Positions 1 through 12,104 of a stretch of DNA of 64,000 nt are shown here, in pieces. A model generated the notes under the pieces. It did no database searches and was not told the origin of the DNA. It was given only the letters and a program-made list of their open reading frames with translations. Position numbers and translations under genes: made by a program. Source of the stretch: Corbicula japonica. Lineage: Eukaryota > Mollusca > Bivalvia > Venerida > Cyrenidae. The stretch covers positions 1 to 64,000 of the forward strand of contig JAZAYU010000874.1 of NCBI GenBank assembly GCA_038501625.1. Direction: 5' to 3'. The stretch's first letter is position 1. Every line of letters begins with the position of its first letter.

Positions 1-699
1 GCGACAGTTACTATCATCAACATTAGCAAATAATTCTGTATATTCAGGGATTTCAATAGATGCAGGTTTTTGTATTTTGATGCAAGGAAATTAGGTTTTC
101 CACTTTCTTTTCACCTGAATCTTAGGCGGGGGTCTTTTTGATGCAGAAGCGTATGATTAGTGGTTAAATTTTGCTAGAATAACGATGATCAGGCTCCGCC
201 ACAACTGAGTATTGTCAACAATGAAATGCACAAGGCTCACGTACCTTAAGAGACTGAAACAGTTACAATCTTAATTTTTACGTCGATCGCAACAATGCAT
301 TAACAAAAATATTCGCCAACTTACTGACGGTCTCCCCAGGATTTTTGGAAGGGTTGTCGCTGGATATTTCGTGGATATAAGCTCGCGAAACTTTATTTTT
401 TAACTATCATTTTATACAATTTTATATTTGTACCAAAGTTTACTGCAAAAACTGTATATAGTACATAGATGTTTTTTATCTCTTTAGAGCCAAGAAAGGT
501 ACAAAGTTAAAAAACATAAATAATGTGAAACAATGTGTAAACAGTATGTCAACATGTGTTTTAATAACATAAACTGATCTGATCTCATCAAGTTACAATG
601 TCAACTATATACTCTGTATAGTTAGTTTTTCACCTTTATTGTCCAAGATATCTCACACATATCAAACTCAGTGTTTCATGACAACTGACAGAATTAGGA
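1..699. other. AT-rich noncoding stretch
   Basis: No open frame of coding character, RNA gene or recognisable repeat was seen here. It lies downstream of the minus-strand exon at 700-881, so part of it is probably that gene's 3' untranslated region (inference). Confidence 0.4.
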
Positions 700-881
700 T
701 TAAACTTTCAGAAGCCTCTTTTTTTCTTGGGCCCAAGCGCTGACTGCCTTATTATAATCAAACTTCAGTACATCAGGACCTTCCATGGATATCATTAACA
801 ATGAATTTAATGTTGAATTGTTAAGCCTGCTTCTAAGCTTAGTCTTCACTCTTGATAAGGTGGAAAAACCCCACTCACAAT
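700..881 (-). CDS. Terminal exon of a hAT-transposase-derived protein (dimerisation region)
   Basis: Read on the minus strand, a polypyrimidine tract and AG acceptor (882-883) open into a frame that ends with TAA at 700-702, giving about 60 residues. The peptide contains CEWGFSTLSRVKTKLRSRL followed by a Leu/Ile-rich stretch and GPDVLKFDYNKAVSAWA. This matches the C-terminal hAT dimerisation pattern (S-x-x-E-R-x-F-S, I-K-T-x-x-R-N-R-L) found in hAT transposases and in domesticated relatives such as ZNF862-like proteins. The usual Arg after the Glu is Trp here. The upstream exons would lie to the right, but I could not find them, so this may be a remnant of a transposon or of a domesticated gene. 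The exon boundary rests on the acceptor and on where the homology starts. Confidence 0.6.
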
Positions 882-987
882 CTGAAATTAAATTAATTTA
901 CGATACCAGTAAACATATAGATAGCGTCACATATATAAAAATAATATCATAATAGGTATTCAGTTAACACAAACAGGTATAATAAAT

Positions 988-1195
988 TATGTAGTGCACC
1001 CCAAGAACCTGGTTTAAACCCCTAGTAGCAAATTATTTTGCTACTGACTGTTCCAAGGCGCTAACCCATACGGTTCCCCTTTTTTGTTAAACAATCAACA
1101 AACAAATCATTTATTTTCCTCTCTTCTTTTTGCTGCAGGGGAGGCTGGGTTTTATGAGTGTGGCGATTCCTGATATGCATATTTCCCTTTTCTGG
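988..1195 (-). repeat. Dispersed repeat family A, copy 1
   Basis: The words GTGCACCCCAAGAACCTGGT, GTTCCAAGGCGCTAACCC and GGCGATTCCTGATATGCATA recur in reverse complement and the same order at 49.7-49.95 kb, and in part at 44.0 and 49.4 kb. This is a dispersed repeat and not a gene. No coding capacity is seen. Confidence 0.6.
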
Positions 1196-2172
1196 ACGAA
1201 TGATGGGTCATAATATATTATTACTATGTAACTATTACTTGAGTATATTTACTTTAGTACAATTAGGCCGGCTGAAGGGGAGTTTAGGCCCGGCTTTAAA
1301 TAGAGGTTTATAGCGAATGCTGAGAACAAGCTGGCCCGGCTTTATATATAGATCGTTGAGTAATGAACGGGAACCATGTTGTATGCTATTTAAGTTCAAT
1401 GTCAAGCTATTTATAATTGAGTATATAAATATAAATATTGAATTGAATTATCTCCCCTTAACTATAAATATAAATATATATGCATGTATAAATTATATAA
1501 ATAGATCGAGGAGTCGGTGTTTCCTTTTAATTATGCGAATTGAAAGTTTATTGTTGTAAGCAGTTATAGAAAGAGTGTAGTAAGAGACATTGTTCAGATA
1601 GTTATTCTTGGATGATATTAAAGTTTGTGTTCTGTTTACGAATATTGGCAATCCTATGACTTGATTTTCGGCGCGTGAATGTGACCTATATTATGATGGT
1701 TCTTTGTTTACAAATGTTTTTATGTTGAAATTGATGGTTCTTGTGGGTTTCTGTTTTACAAGAAGGCGATTTCTTGTCTATAAAGTAAATAATTATTGTA
1801 TAACCATTTTTTGTAGGTCTTTTTCTGTTGTTCAGAATAATTGTGACTCATCCCCATCCCCTCCCATCCCCCCCCCCCCCCCCTGGTTTACGGGATCAAG
1901 ATGCTGAATATAGAAAGTTAGTATAGATTTTTCATCCTGAAAGTACCAAAGGAATTGCCATGTACGTGGTAGAACAATTTTGAAAGATACTGTTGAATTT
2001 AAATAGAGCAAATTCATTCAATGTGGTTAGTGCTATGAAAATACCTGCATGAACTCTTACACCCAACATCTAACCTCTTTTAAATGTCGTCCACATATAA
2101 CACATCTGTGTTATACTTTTCTTGTTATATATAGTAGCATGAAATTGAGTTATTTTATTTATTTAATGCAAG
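1196..2172. other. AT-rich noncoding stretch with a poly-C tract
   Basis: A short duplicated phrase (GGCCCGGCTTTA, about 1287 and 1335) and a homopolymer of about 14 C (around 1870-1883) are the only structured items. Short open frames here are AT-rich and do not look like protein. Confidence 0.4.
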
Positions 2173-2529
2173 TCACAAGGCTAAGTAAATATATATAAAA
2201 AAAACATTGCCAACTTCTTGCAACCAGAAGTATACTTTCTTCCACTTAGGATCGACACCTGACTGGATCGAACTGGCTGTTCGAGGTAGCCGGCGTTGAT
2301 TCAGTGTCTCGGCATGTTGGGGTACCGCGTCCGGCGTCGGAGTAATTTCACGACGTGAAGGGGTACTTGGCGTCGTAAGAGTCGCTCTTGAAGGGCTATC
2401 CGGAAATGATCTCGATCTCATTTCTAGAATTTTGAAGTTCAGAATGCCCGATGGAGTTGGCATCAGCCTCACAAGGCCGGTTTCTCTTGAAATAAGATAG
2501 AATTGACGAGTCGTCGTTCTTTCGCGCAT
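2173..2529 (-). CDS. Possible first coding exon, unknown protein
   Basis: A minus-strand frame starts at an ATG (2527-2529) and is open for 118 codons. Its middle is CpG-rich compared with the flanks and encodes a Ser/Thr/Pro/Arg-rich segment (RSRSFPDSPSRATLTTPSTP) followed by GVDPKWKKVYFWLQEVGN. The last residues (FFIYIYLAL) come from an AT run and look intronic, so the true exon may end near a GT just after the Asn codon. No family is recognised. GC content and amino-acid composition are the only evidence, so a chance open frame is possible. Confidence 0.3.
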   Translation of the reverse strand: MRERTTTRQFYLISRETGLVRLMPTPSGILNFKILEMRSRSFPDSPSRATLTTPSTPSRREITPTPDAVPQHAETLNQRRLPRTASSIQSGVDPKWKKVYFWLQEVGNVFFIYIYLAL

Positions 2530-4125
2530 GCATACTTGAAAATGTGTCCGACGAAAATGAACTGATCGTTACGATGATAGCGCTGTAAAATGCCACAGAA
2601 TGTATTTCTTTTGCAATTTAAGTTCTAAATGCAACTTGCCAAAAGATTTGTTTAAAACAAATCCATTATCGCACAATTATTTTCATACATGTATACAGTA
2701 CAATTTTCGAAGTGTCTGTCTTCTAATCACAGAACTAAGAATAACCAAATAATTACTCATGATCGCATCTCATTAAAATCATTGAACATTATGTTAAACA
2801 CACCGGGTTCCGCTATTAATTGAGAATATCAAGAGTCAACAGAGCCAAAATACGATCAAACGACACCGACAGACTTGCGAATTCACCACGTGGAGAGGCG
2901 GAGTTATCCAGCAGATAGTAAAGAAATCGATTGTGATTGGTCAAATCGCCCATGGCTTAACCTTGAATGAGGTGTGTATTGAAAAGCGACCTGTGTTTAC
3001 AATGCAAGAAACAGAAAATTATGACATGTCGATTTTGAATAAACGGATGTCGGTGAATTTAACACTTGTTGGAAATAGATCAAAGCTTGTTAACGGTTGT
3101 CTGGGGAGAACACTGGGACCCGGCCCGGTCCTTGTTAGCCGAGCAAAATCTCGATCCACAACTACTCCAACCTAACCAAAATGGCAACCCACGCTATCTC
3201 CCGCTTGTCACGTGACTGATTTGTTTTTAATCGTTCTTTTAATATCCTTTCATTGTTGTTCGAATCACAACATTAAATTGTTTTCTTGTTTTTATTTGTA
3301 GAATTATCTTTCAAAGTTCGCATTCCTTCTCGAAATATTTGTATTTTCTTAAAATGCACTACTTTTTATGCCACACAACTACGAAATCTTTCAGGCGTAA
3401 CTAAACTACTCATTCATATCCAGTTGCTTGTTCACTGCCGTAGCTGGTCATGATTTTACTCTACATTGTTCGATGGAATTTTTGGCATGGATGCTCCAAA
3501 ATAACACGGAAACTTACTATCAGTCGCTCAGAATTCGTGGAATGGTGTGCTGCATTGTGCTTCACACTTGTGCAGAACATTTCGGCCTGCTCTCGCGGTG
3601 ACCACTTACTTGATACGCTCTCGTGGTCGCAATGATACACCCGAAGTTAAGGACTGCGCGTCGCAGAGTTCACAGCATCGTTAGATAATACTGGCGCATG
3701 TGCGCCAGTATAAAAATGGTACGGCTACTAGTCGTCCCCGAATCATTCAGTGGTCTGAGAAATAAACATTAATGGCGAGTTTATTTAATGAAATTATATG
3801 TATACAAGAGACCTTTGATGCGTAGCAATAAGGGTCGCCGCAGAAATCATTGGATTTTTATTATACAAGTTACAATGGGATGCAATGGAAATAAACAATG
3901 GCACTGAAGTGTACACTATTAAATGGCTTGACAATCTCACAGCCTTAATTAAAATTGCTTAAAATTCTATTGACTACATCGTTTATTGACGCAAAACCTT
4001 TAAAGATGCCGTAACGCAAAAAAAATGTCTGGCTGGTAAGGCCAGAGAAAATAAATTATTAGATTCTCGTCCGGATTTTGGGAAAAAAGGGGCTGGTGGG
4101 CACTTTTTAATTTTTATTTTTTATT
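2530..4125. other. Noncoding stretch
   Basis: No gene is supported. An 80-codon plus frame at 2933-3175 and a 61-codon frame at 3450-3635 have no recognisable motif. The hairpin at 3689-3710 is listed separately. Confidence 0.35.
3689..3710. repeat. Short hairpin
   Basis: TACTGGCGCA and its exact reverse complement TGCGCCAGTA are separated by TG: 10-bp arms with a two-base loop. Function unknown. Confidence 0.6.
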
Positions 4126-4154
4126 AACGAAATACCTTATGAAGGTATTTCGTT
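4126..4154. repeat. Short perfect hairpin
   Basis: AACGAAATACCTT and its exact reverse complement flank a three-base loop (ATG). The arms share the words AACGAAAT and ATTTCGTT with the minisatellite of the foldback elements at 7, 10 and 12 kb, which may be chance. Confidence 0.6.
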
Positions 4155-4425
4155 ATGGTCTAAAACCCGTTCTGTACGGAACAGAATATGTTTTGATTTT
4201 TTTTACCAATATTTTTTGGGGGGCGGGTGGTTTTCGACAGGGGCGGGCGGGGATGAGAACCATTAGCAAACACTTATTGCAAACCACTCAGAAGCCCAAA
4301 TCACCATGTACAAAAGCACTTTTTACAATCAATCAACAAAAGTGGCGACTAAGTCGAGCTAACCGCAAGCGGGCTCGACAAAAATATGTTTTAGCCAAAA
4401 GCACTTCTTACAATCAACAAAACTC

Positions 4426-4426
<1 letters not shown>

Positions 4427-4474
<48 letters not shown>

Positions 4475-4477
4475 TGT
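4427..4477. repeat. (TGCG)n microsatellite
   Basis: About 12 perfect tandem TGCG units. It creates an artificial Cys-Val-Arg-Ala open frame that should not be taken for a gene. Confidence 0.95.
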
Positions 4478-4673
4478 ATGGGGGAATAGGCTATACGGAC
4501 CTGGGGAAATGCATTTGGGCTTCTAGAGTAAGTCGAGTTGATTAAGGAGTTATTTTGCATCGTTGCAAATAGTGCGTAAAATAGAAATAATTAGGCACAA
4601 ATTTTTACCAATTCATTTCAATGTGGAGTAACTATACACGAGTTTTGTGGTCGCTTTCAAGATTTGTTATCAT

Positions 4674-7600
4674 TTCGCCAGAAACCAAATATCAAATATG
4701 TACTTTCTATGCAGTATGTTTCAAAATGCGACTGTTCTGCTGAAAGAAAATAGTGAAGCAAGTCTATTTTGTACGTACATGTATATGGGCGGATTTTTTA
4801 AATATGATTTACGAAAATAGAGAAGTCGAAAGTATATTTGTAACGGGGATTGCGGCATACTGCTACAGAGATAATAGGCGATGAAAATTATCAAAATATT
4901 TCATTTTTAGCCTATATTCAAACTATTTTAGAGATATTTAATAATAATTTATAATATGACGTCAGAACAACAACAAAATTGATGAAAAAGATTATTTAGT
5001 CAACCCTAGTAGCCGTACATAAAGACTGCTAGTAGCCGGACCATTTGTTTTGTAGACTTTGCTAGTAGCCGTACCATCTTGTCACACTACTAGTGCAAAT
5101 GAAAATTTGAGTTTTTCGATAACTAGCGGGTTGGGACAAGATTTAACTACATCACAGTGTACACTCGAAAGTCCGACCCTACTTCCGATAGCGCTGACTA
5201 TACACATAGCCATCACGAAGGAGCTGGTTAAAAAGCGGGTAAGAAATTGAATAAAGAGTAATTTTTTAATTCTTTTACTTAAAATACTTAGACAAGCAAG
5301 AAATAGAGTGCGTCGAGTTGTAAAATGAACGTGATACAACGTTAACTTCGAAAAAATACGATCGATCACCAAAATTTACAAAAAAAAAGGCCAATCGTGT
5401 CACTTCAAACGTCCATTTTAAAGCTTTATTTACATTGTTTGGCCGAAATTCGTTTTACTATGTTAAGTGTATTCATTAATGTATCACGTCATGTAGTTAA
5501 ATCTTTTCCCAACCCGCTAGTTTTCAAAAAATTGAATTTTCATGTGCACTATCTACCTTTCTATCGTAGCCGACTCCGCGTTATCAGCGATCAAAACAAA
5601 TTTGTGAAAATGACTTACTTTTGCCATCTGACCACTTCAGGCAAGCAAGCAGCTTCTTTAAGGAACTAAAGCATTTCTTTTATTGATAATATCCACGGAA
5701 AATATAACTTTCTGACATCTTGATTTCTCCGTAAGACAGCAGTAGGCCGAAAGTCTATGATGAAATTCAACAACAGCAACAACAAAGCCATTTTCATTTC
5801 TTTTAAATCGAAAACAAAATGACCCAGACGCTGACATCGTTTTCAGAACATCGTCGGTGTGATCTTACAACATCCCCAAAACAAAATAAATACACTAGAA
5901 ACACATTTTCAATCCAAATTTTCAGTTTATATCCAACAAATTTCAAGGTTGTCATATGCCACTATGAAAGTTTACACAGATGACGTCATACAGTAAATCG
6001 ATTTATTAAATTTTAATAAAACACAGCTTCAGAGGCCTATAACTGGTAGATTTTTTTATCTAGACTCAAGCGAAGTTAATTGTATTTATTTATTTTTACT
6101 TATTTTGGCAACTGGGAAAACGGTAGGATAAATTCTTTGGGGACTAGCTTATGCATCACCCGATACGACCGAATTACACACGTTTTAATTTCGCGCTACT
6201 AGGCGATAGAAAGGGACGATTCACGGATTTTGCTTGTTTTTTCAGGGTATGTGATAAATAGAATACATCATTCGTGTTCATTTTATACTGAAATGATTTG
6301 TTTGTCAGTTGTGCATATCTTTTGGGCTGTGCGCTATTTACAATGTACGCAGCATTTCATTCAGAATACTAGTAGTTTTTGTAATGATTTGTTTTTTAAT
6401 TATTTGGCCACTCAATATTCCAAGAAAAATATCTTTCAAAGTTGTGCACCACACAACCCAAGGATCATGGTTGCAATCTGACATCTGGTTAAGGTCGTCT
6501 GAAGAATACCAACATGTTGCTCATGCACTCTTTTGTTGGTCACCATAAAACATGGTTTAAACCCCCAGTAGCAAAATATCCTCCTTACTCATCGATCCGT
6601 GATCACCCATCGATCCGTGACGTAATTTCATAGACGAATTACACGCTGGTCCGGCCAAAACTTTAATCAGATACTGTAGATATTTATTTGAAACAATATT
6701 TTTCAGCAGTATGTGGAATGAAAAGGCTACAAAAAGCGTAAAAGTAGATAAAAAAACATTTAATTGAATTGATTTTATCTTATTATTAAAAATATATCCC
6801 AAAATCCACCATTTTCCTCCAAATTTCATCATTTCCTCTCCCATTTTGACACGTCACTGAAAGCTGTGTTCCAACATTGTCTATATCGATCGGATGCATG
6901 GTAATGGACTAAGTATACTGCCAAACAAAAGTTATTTTCCAAGTTTTAAACTTGAGTAAAGACCATTTAAACTGCCATCTATGGTGGCTGATTTATGCCA
7001 TTTCGTTTTTTCGTTATTTCGCCGCGAAATAACGCTAAGCGAAAAGACGAAATAACGAAAAAACGCCACGCGAAAAGACGAAATAACGAAAAAACGCCAC
7101 GCGAAAAGACGAAATAACGAAAGAACGCCACGCGAAATAACGAAAAAACGCTATTTTTGCGCGGATAAACGAAAAGTCGCCGTGAAATAAAACGCCAATT
7201 TAACTGTACAAAAAAGCGTTCTTTCTAGCTTCGCCTGGGTTTTTTTCGTTATTTCGCTTGGCTTCTTTTCGTTATTTCGCTTGGCGTCTTTTCGCTCGGC
7301 GTTATTTCGTTATTTCGCTTGGCGTTTTTTCGTTGTTTCGCGTGGCGTTTTTTCGTTATTTTGTATTTTCGCGTGGCGTTTTTTCGTTATTTCGTCTTTT
7401 CGCGTGGCGTCTTTTCGTTATTTCGCTCGGCGTTTTTTCGTTATTTCGTATTTTCGCGTGGCGTTTTTTCGTTATTTCGTCTTTTCGCGTGGCGTCTTTT
7501 CGTTATTTCACTTGGCGTTTTTTCGTTATTTCGTATTTTCGCGTGGCGTGTTTTCATTATTTCGTCTTTTCGCGTGGCGTCTTTTCGATATTTCGCTTGG

Positions 7601-7873
7601 CATTTTTTCGTAATTTCGTATTTTCGCGTGGCGTTTTTTCGTTATTTCGTATTTTCGCGTGGTGTTTTCGTTATTTCGTCTTTTCGCGTTGCGTCTTTTC
7701 GTTATTTCGCTTGGCGTTAATCGTTATTTCGTATTTTCGCGTGGCGTCTTTTCGTTTTTTCGCGTGGCGTTTTTTCGTTATTTCGTATTTTCGCGTCGCT
7801 TTTTTTCATTATTTCGTCTTTTCGCGTGGCGTCTTTTCGTTATTTCGCTTGGCGTCTTTTCGCTCGGTGTTTT
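4674..7873 (+). repeat. 3.2-kb tandem duplication, first copy
   Basis: The sequence from CCAGAAACCAAATATC onward is repeated 3200 bases downstream with only scattered differences: single substitutions, a 3-bp insertion near 8777, and a small deletion in the minisatellite. The first copy starts after a TTTCG at 4674-4678, and the junction with the second copy also falls in a TTTCG at about 7874-7878, so the breakpoint shows microhomology with the minisatellite word. The unit holds a MITE-like inverted repeat, AT-rich DNA and, at its right end, the foldback minisatellite. No gene is supported inside. Confidence 0.95.
5087..5555. repeat. MITE-like imperfect inverted repeat (first copy)
   Basis: About 70 bases at 5091-5160, containing AACTAGCGGGTTGGGACAAG, reappear inverted at 5483-5550 with a few mismatches. 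Short open frames on either strand between them lack any motif. The copy at 8287-8758 is part of the tandem duplication. Confidence 0.55.
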
Positions 7874-7878
7874 TTCGC
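6995..7878. mobile_element. Foldback minisatellite element FB-TTTCG, copy 1
   Basis: About 200 bases of CGAAATAACGAAAAAACGCC-type repeats (7000-7195) are followed by a spacer containing TTTAACTGTACAAAAAAGCG and then by about 630 bases of the same repeat in opposite orientation. The alternating words are TTTTCGTTATTTCG, TCTTTTCGCGTGGCG and CGCTTGGCG. The outer left end reads GGTGGCTGATTTATGCCATT. The same order of end, short arm, spacer and long arm occurs at 10.2 kb, and inverted at 12.1-12.7 kb, so it moved as a unit. The long arm lacks stops in all three forward frames, giving Phe/Arg/Val/Ser-rich pseudo-proteins that I do not regard as genes. Confidence 0.75.
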
Positions 7879-10800
7879 CAGAAACCAAATATCAAATATG
7901 TACTTTCTATGCAGTATGTTTCAAAATGCGACTGTTCTGCTGAAAGAAAATAGTGAAGCAAGTCTATTTTGTACGTACATGTATATGGGCGGATTTTTTA
8001 AATATGATTTACGAAAATAGAGAAGTCGAAAGTATATTTGTAACGGGGATTGCGGCATACTGCTACAGAGATAATAGGCGATGAAAATTATCAAAATATT
8101 TCATTTTTAGCCTATATTCAAACTATTTTAGAGATATTTAATAATAATTTATAATATGACGTCAGAACAACAACAAAATTGATGAAAAAGATTATTTAGT
8201 CAACCCTAGTAGCCGTACATAAAGACTGCTAGTAGCCGGACCATTTGTTTTGTAGACTTTGCTAGTAGCCGTACCATCTTGTCACACTACTAGTGCAAAT
8301 GAAAATTTGAGTTTTTCGATAACTAGCGGGTTGGGACAAGATTTAACTACATCACAGTGTACACTCGAAAGTCCGACCCTACTTCCGATAGCGCTGACTA
8401 TACACATAGCCATCACGAAGGAGCTGGTTAAAAAGCGGGTAAGAAATTGAATAAAGAGTAATTTTTTAATTCTTTTACTTAAAATACTTAGACAAGCAAG
8501 AAATAGAGTGCGTCGAGTTGTAAAATGAACGTGATACAACGTTAACTTCGAAAAAATACGATCGATCACCAAAATTTACAAAAAAAAAGGCCAATCGTGT
8601 CACTTCAAACGTCCATTTCAAAGCTTTATTTACATTGTTTGGCCGAAATTCGTTTTACTATGTGAAGTGTATTCATTAATGTATCACGTCATGTAGTTAA
8701 ATCTTTTCCCAACCCGCTAGTTTTCAAAAAATTGAATTTTCATGTGCACTATCTACCTTTCTATCGTAGCCGACTCATCCGCGTTATCAGCGATCAAAAC
8801 AAATTTGTGAAAATGACTTACTTTTGCCATCTGACCACTTCAGGCAAGCAAGCAGCTTCTTTAAGGAACTAAAGCATTTCTTTTATTGATAATATCCACG
8901 GAAAATATAACTTTCTGACATCTTGATTTCTCCGTAAGACAGCAGTAGGCCGAAAGTCTATGATGAAATTCAACAACAGCAACAACAAAGCCATTTTCAT
9001 TTCGTTTAAATCGAAAACAAAATGACCCAGACGCTGACATCGTTTTCAGAACATCGTCGGTGTGATCTTACAACATCCCCAAAACAAAATAAATACACTA
9101 GAAACACATTTTCAATCCAAATTTTCAGTTTATATCCAACAAATTTCAAGGTTGTCATATGCCACTATGAAAGTTTACACAGATGACGTCATACAGTAAA
9201 TCGATTTATTAAATTTTAATAAAACACAGCTTCAGAGGCCTATAACTGGTAGATTTTTTTATCTAGACTCAAGCGAAGTTAATTGTATTTATTTATTTTT
9301 ACTTATTTTGGCAACTGGGAAAACGGTAGGATAAATTCTTTGGGGACTAGCTTATGCATCACCCGATACGACCGAATTACACACGTTTTAATTTCGCGCT
9401 ACTAGGCGATAGAAAGGGACGATTCACGGATTTTGCTTGTTTTTTCAGGGTATGTGATAAATAGAATACATCATTCGTGTTCATTTTATACTGAAATGAT
9501 TTGTTTGTCAGTTGTGCATATCTTTTGGGCTGTGCGCTATTTACAATGTACGCAGCATTTCATTCAGAATACTAGTAGTTTTTGTAATGATTTGTTTTTT
9601 AATTATTTGGCCACTCAATATTCCAAGAAAAATATCTTTCAAAGTTGTGCACCACACAACCCAAGGATCATGGTTGCAATCTGACATCTGGTTAAGGTCG
9701 TCTGAAGAATACCAACATGTTGCTCATGCACTCTTTTGTTGGTCACCATAAAACATGGTTTAAACCCCCAGTAGCAAAATATCCTCCTTACTCATCGATC
9801 CGTGATCACCCATCGATCCGTGACGTAATTTCATAGACGAATTACACGCTGGTCCGGCCAAAACTTTAATCAGATACTGTAGATATTTATTTGAAACAAT
9901 ATTTTTCAGCAGTATGTGGAATGAAAAGGCTACAAAAAGCGTAAAAGTAGATAAAAAAACATTTAATTGAATTGATTTTATCTTATTATTAAAAATATAT
10001 CCCAAAATCCACCATTTTCCTCCAAATTTCATCATTTCCTCTCCCATTTTGACACGTCACTGAAAGCTGTGTTCCAACATTGTCTATATCGATCGGATGC
10101 ATGGTAATGGACTAAGTATACTGCCAAACAAAAGTTATTTTCCAAGTTTTAAACTTGAGTAAAGACCATTTAAACTGCCATCTATTGTGGCTGATTTATG
10201 CCATTTCGTTTTTTCGTTATTTCGCCGCGAAATAACGCTAAGCGAAAAGACGAAATAACGAAAAAACGCCACGCGAAAAGACGAAATAACGAAACGCCAC
10301 GCGAAAAGACGAAATAACGAAAGAACGCCACGCGAAATAACGAAAAAACGCTATTTTTGCGCGGATAAACGAAAAGTCGCCGTGAAATAAAACGCCAATT
10401 TAACTGTACAAAAAAGCGTTCTTTCTAGCTTCGCCTGGGTTTTTTTCGTTATTTCGCTTGGCTTCTTTTCGTTATTTCGCTTGGCGTCTTTTCGCTCGGC
10501 GTTATTTCGTTATTTCGCTTGGCGTTTTTTCGTTGTTTCGCGTGGCGTTTTTTCGTTATTTTGTATTTTCGCGTGGCGTTTTTTCGTTATTTCGTCTTTT
10601 CGCGTGGCGTCTTTTCGTTATTTCGCTCGGCGTTTTTTCGTTATTTCGTATTTTCGCGTGGCGTTTTTTCGTTATTTCGTCTTTTCGCGTGGCGTCTTTT
10701 CGTTATTTCACTTGGCGTTTTTTCGTTATTTCGTATTTTCGCGTGGCGTGTTTTCATTATTTCGTCTTTTCGCGTGGCGTCTTTTCGATATTTCGCTTGG

Positions 10801-11078
10801 CATTTTTTCGTAATTTCGTATTTTCGCGTGGCGTTTTTTCGTTATTTCGTATTTTCGCGTGGTTTTTTCGTTATTTCGTCTTTTCGCGTTGCGTCTTTTC
10901 GTTATTTCGCTTGGCGTTAATCGTTATTTCGTATTTTCGCGTGGCGTCTTTTCGTTTTTTCGCGTGGCGTTTTTTCGTTATTTCGTATTTTCGCGTCGCT
11001 TTTTTTCATTATTTCGTCTTTTCGCGTGGCGTCTTTTCGTTATTTCGCTTGGCGTCTTTTCGCTCGGTGTTTTTTCGT
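7874..11078 (+). repeat. 3.2-kb tandem duplication, second copy
   Basis: Direct repeat of 4674-7873. After about 11078 the minisatellite runs on for some 70 bases and then passes into a different tandem array, whereas the first copy breaks straight into the second. The second copy therefore holds the original right flank, and the duplication probably arose by unequal exchange or replication slippage anchored in the TTTCG repeat (inference). Confidence 0.95.
8287..8758. repeat. MITE-like imperfect inverted repeat (second copy)
   Basis: Same structure as at 5087-5555, carried along by the 3.2-kb duplication. Confidence 0.55.
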
Positions 11079-11145
11079 TATTTCGCGTTGCGTTATTTCG
11101 CTTGGCGTCTTTTCGTTATTTCGCTTGGCGTCTCTTCGCTCGGAA
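10198..11145. mobile_element. Foldback minisatellite element FB-TTTCG, copy 2
   Basis: Duplicate of the element at 6995 with a longer right arm that continues to about 11145. The arms differ in orientation as in copy 1. The repeat-derived open frame reaches 244 codons and is low complexity. Confidence 0.75.
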
Positions 11146-11660
11146 TGCATGTTTCTGGCAATGTCTCAAAGTGCAATGCACAAGAACCGTAACTTTACCT
11201 TCTTTCGTTTTTAATTATTGCCCTTTGATTTATTTTACAGAGCATTTCTTGTGCGGAGCGTTACTGTCACCATAGGTTCAAATGACTCCAAACTTGGTAT
11301 GCATGTTTCTTGCAATGACTCGAAGTGCATTGCACAAGAACCGTAACTCTACCTTGTTCCGTTTTTGAATTAATTTTCTTTGATTTTTATAGAGCATTTC
11401 TTGTTAGGAGCGTTACAATGTCACAATATGTTCAAATGACTCCAAACTTGGTATGCATGTTTTATAAAAGCAGTGTTAGGTATGCTTTGCGACAATATTG
11501 CTCATATTTTGTCCCATTAATGTCGTTAAATTATTCCCCTTTGATTGACTTTATAGAGCATTTCTTGTCATTCTTTTAAATTATTCCCTTGATTGATTTT
11601 AGTGCCTTTCTTGCCAAGGACTTAACTTGTTGTGCATGTTTCTTGCAACCAGACAATTAA
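11146..11660 (+). repeat. ~155-bp tandem array, about 3-4 diverged units
   Basis: GCATGTTTCT...GCAA, GCACAAGAACCGTAACT and AGAGCATTTCTTGT recur about every 155 bases. Diverged units of this kind fill the cores of bivalve non-autonomous Helentron-like elements (established knowledge). Here the array directly abuts the foldback minisatellite. Confidence 0.7.
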
Positions 11661-11964
11661 AAGGTTATTTTATATGTGAATTTTGTGCAAATACATTGCT
11701 AATAACTGTAGATCAATAAACTAACAAAAATATTGTTAGGCGACACATCTGACTCGCGGAGCTCTAGTTTATTTTATTTGTTAATCAACTCAAACCAACA
11801 AATGTTTTTGTTGTTGGGATTGAGTGGGAATTCAGGCACCTATCCATCACACCCCACCTGTATTTCTTTTTTTGACTTTTATTTCTCAAAACTCGCACCA
11901 ATCAAAACTTTTTGGTGGTGGTGGTTGGGAAAAATCATTGGTACCGCCTCTGCCCTTCCATTTC

Positions 11965-12060
11965 TATCCCCCGCCGCGTACAGGCGTAGCGGGATGGGGG
12001 TATAGGAATGGTCATCGTTTGTCCGTCTGTCTGTCCTTCCCTCCTTCCGTCCGTGAATAG
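11965..12060 (+). repeat. End fragment of a TATCCCCCGCC-type repeat element
   Basis: TATCCCCCGCCGC, then AGGAATGGTC and TCTGTCTGTCC, matches the left end of the tandem array element at 57940. The array core of that element is absent, and the foldback copy 3 begins about 45 bases downstream. Confidence 0.6.
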
Positions 12061-12104
12061 TTGTTGTTACCCATATGCCCAGCTTTACACTTTGCGCATG
12101 TCAA

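Noticed and set aside
4139..4489. 116-codon frame ending in repeated Val-Arg-Ala-Cys
   Set aside because: Its C-terminal part is the (TGCG)n microsatellite and its start lies in a hairpin.
7258..7953. Open frames of 94-231 codons rich in Phe, Arg, Val and Ser at 7.3-7.9 kb (up to 244 codons at 10.5-11.2 kb and 165 at 12.0-12.5 kb)
   Set aside because: They follow the TTTCG minisatellite, are open in all three forward frames and carry no domain. They are a by-product of a repeat that lacks stop words.
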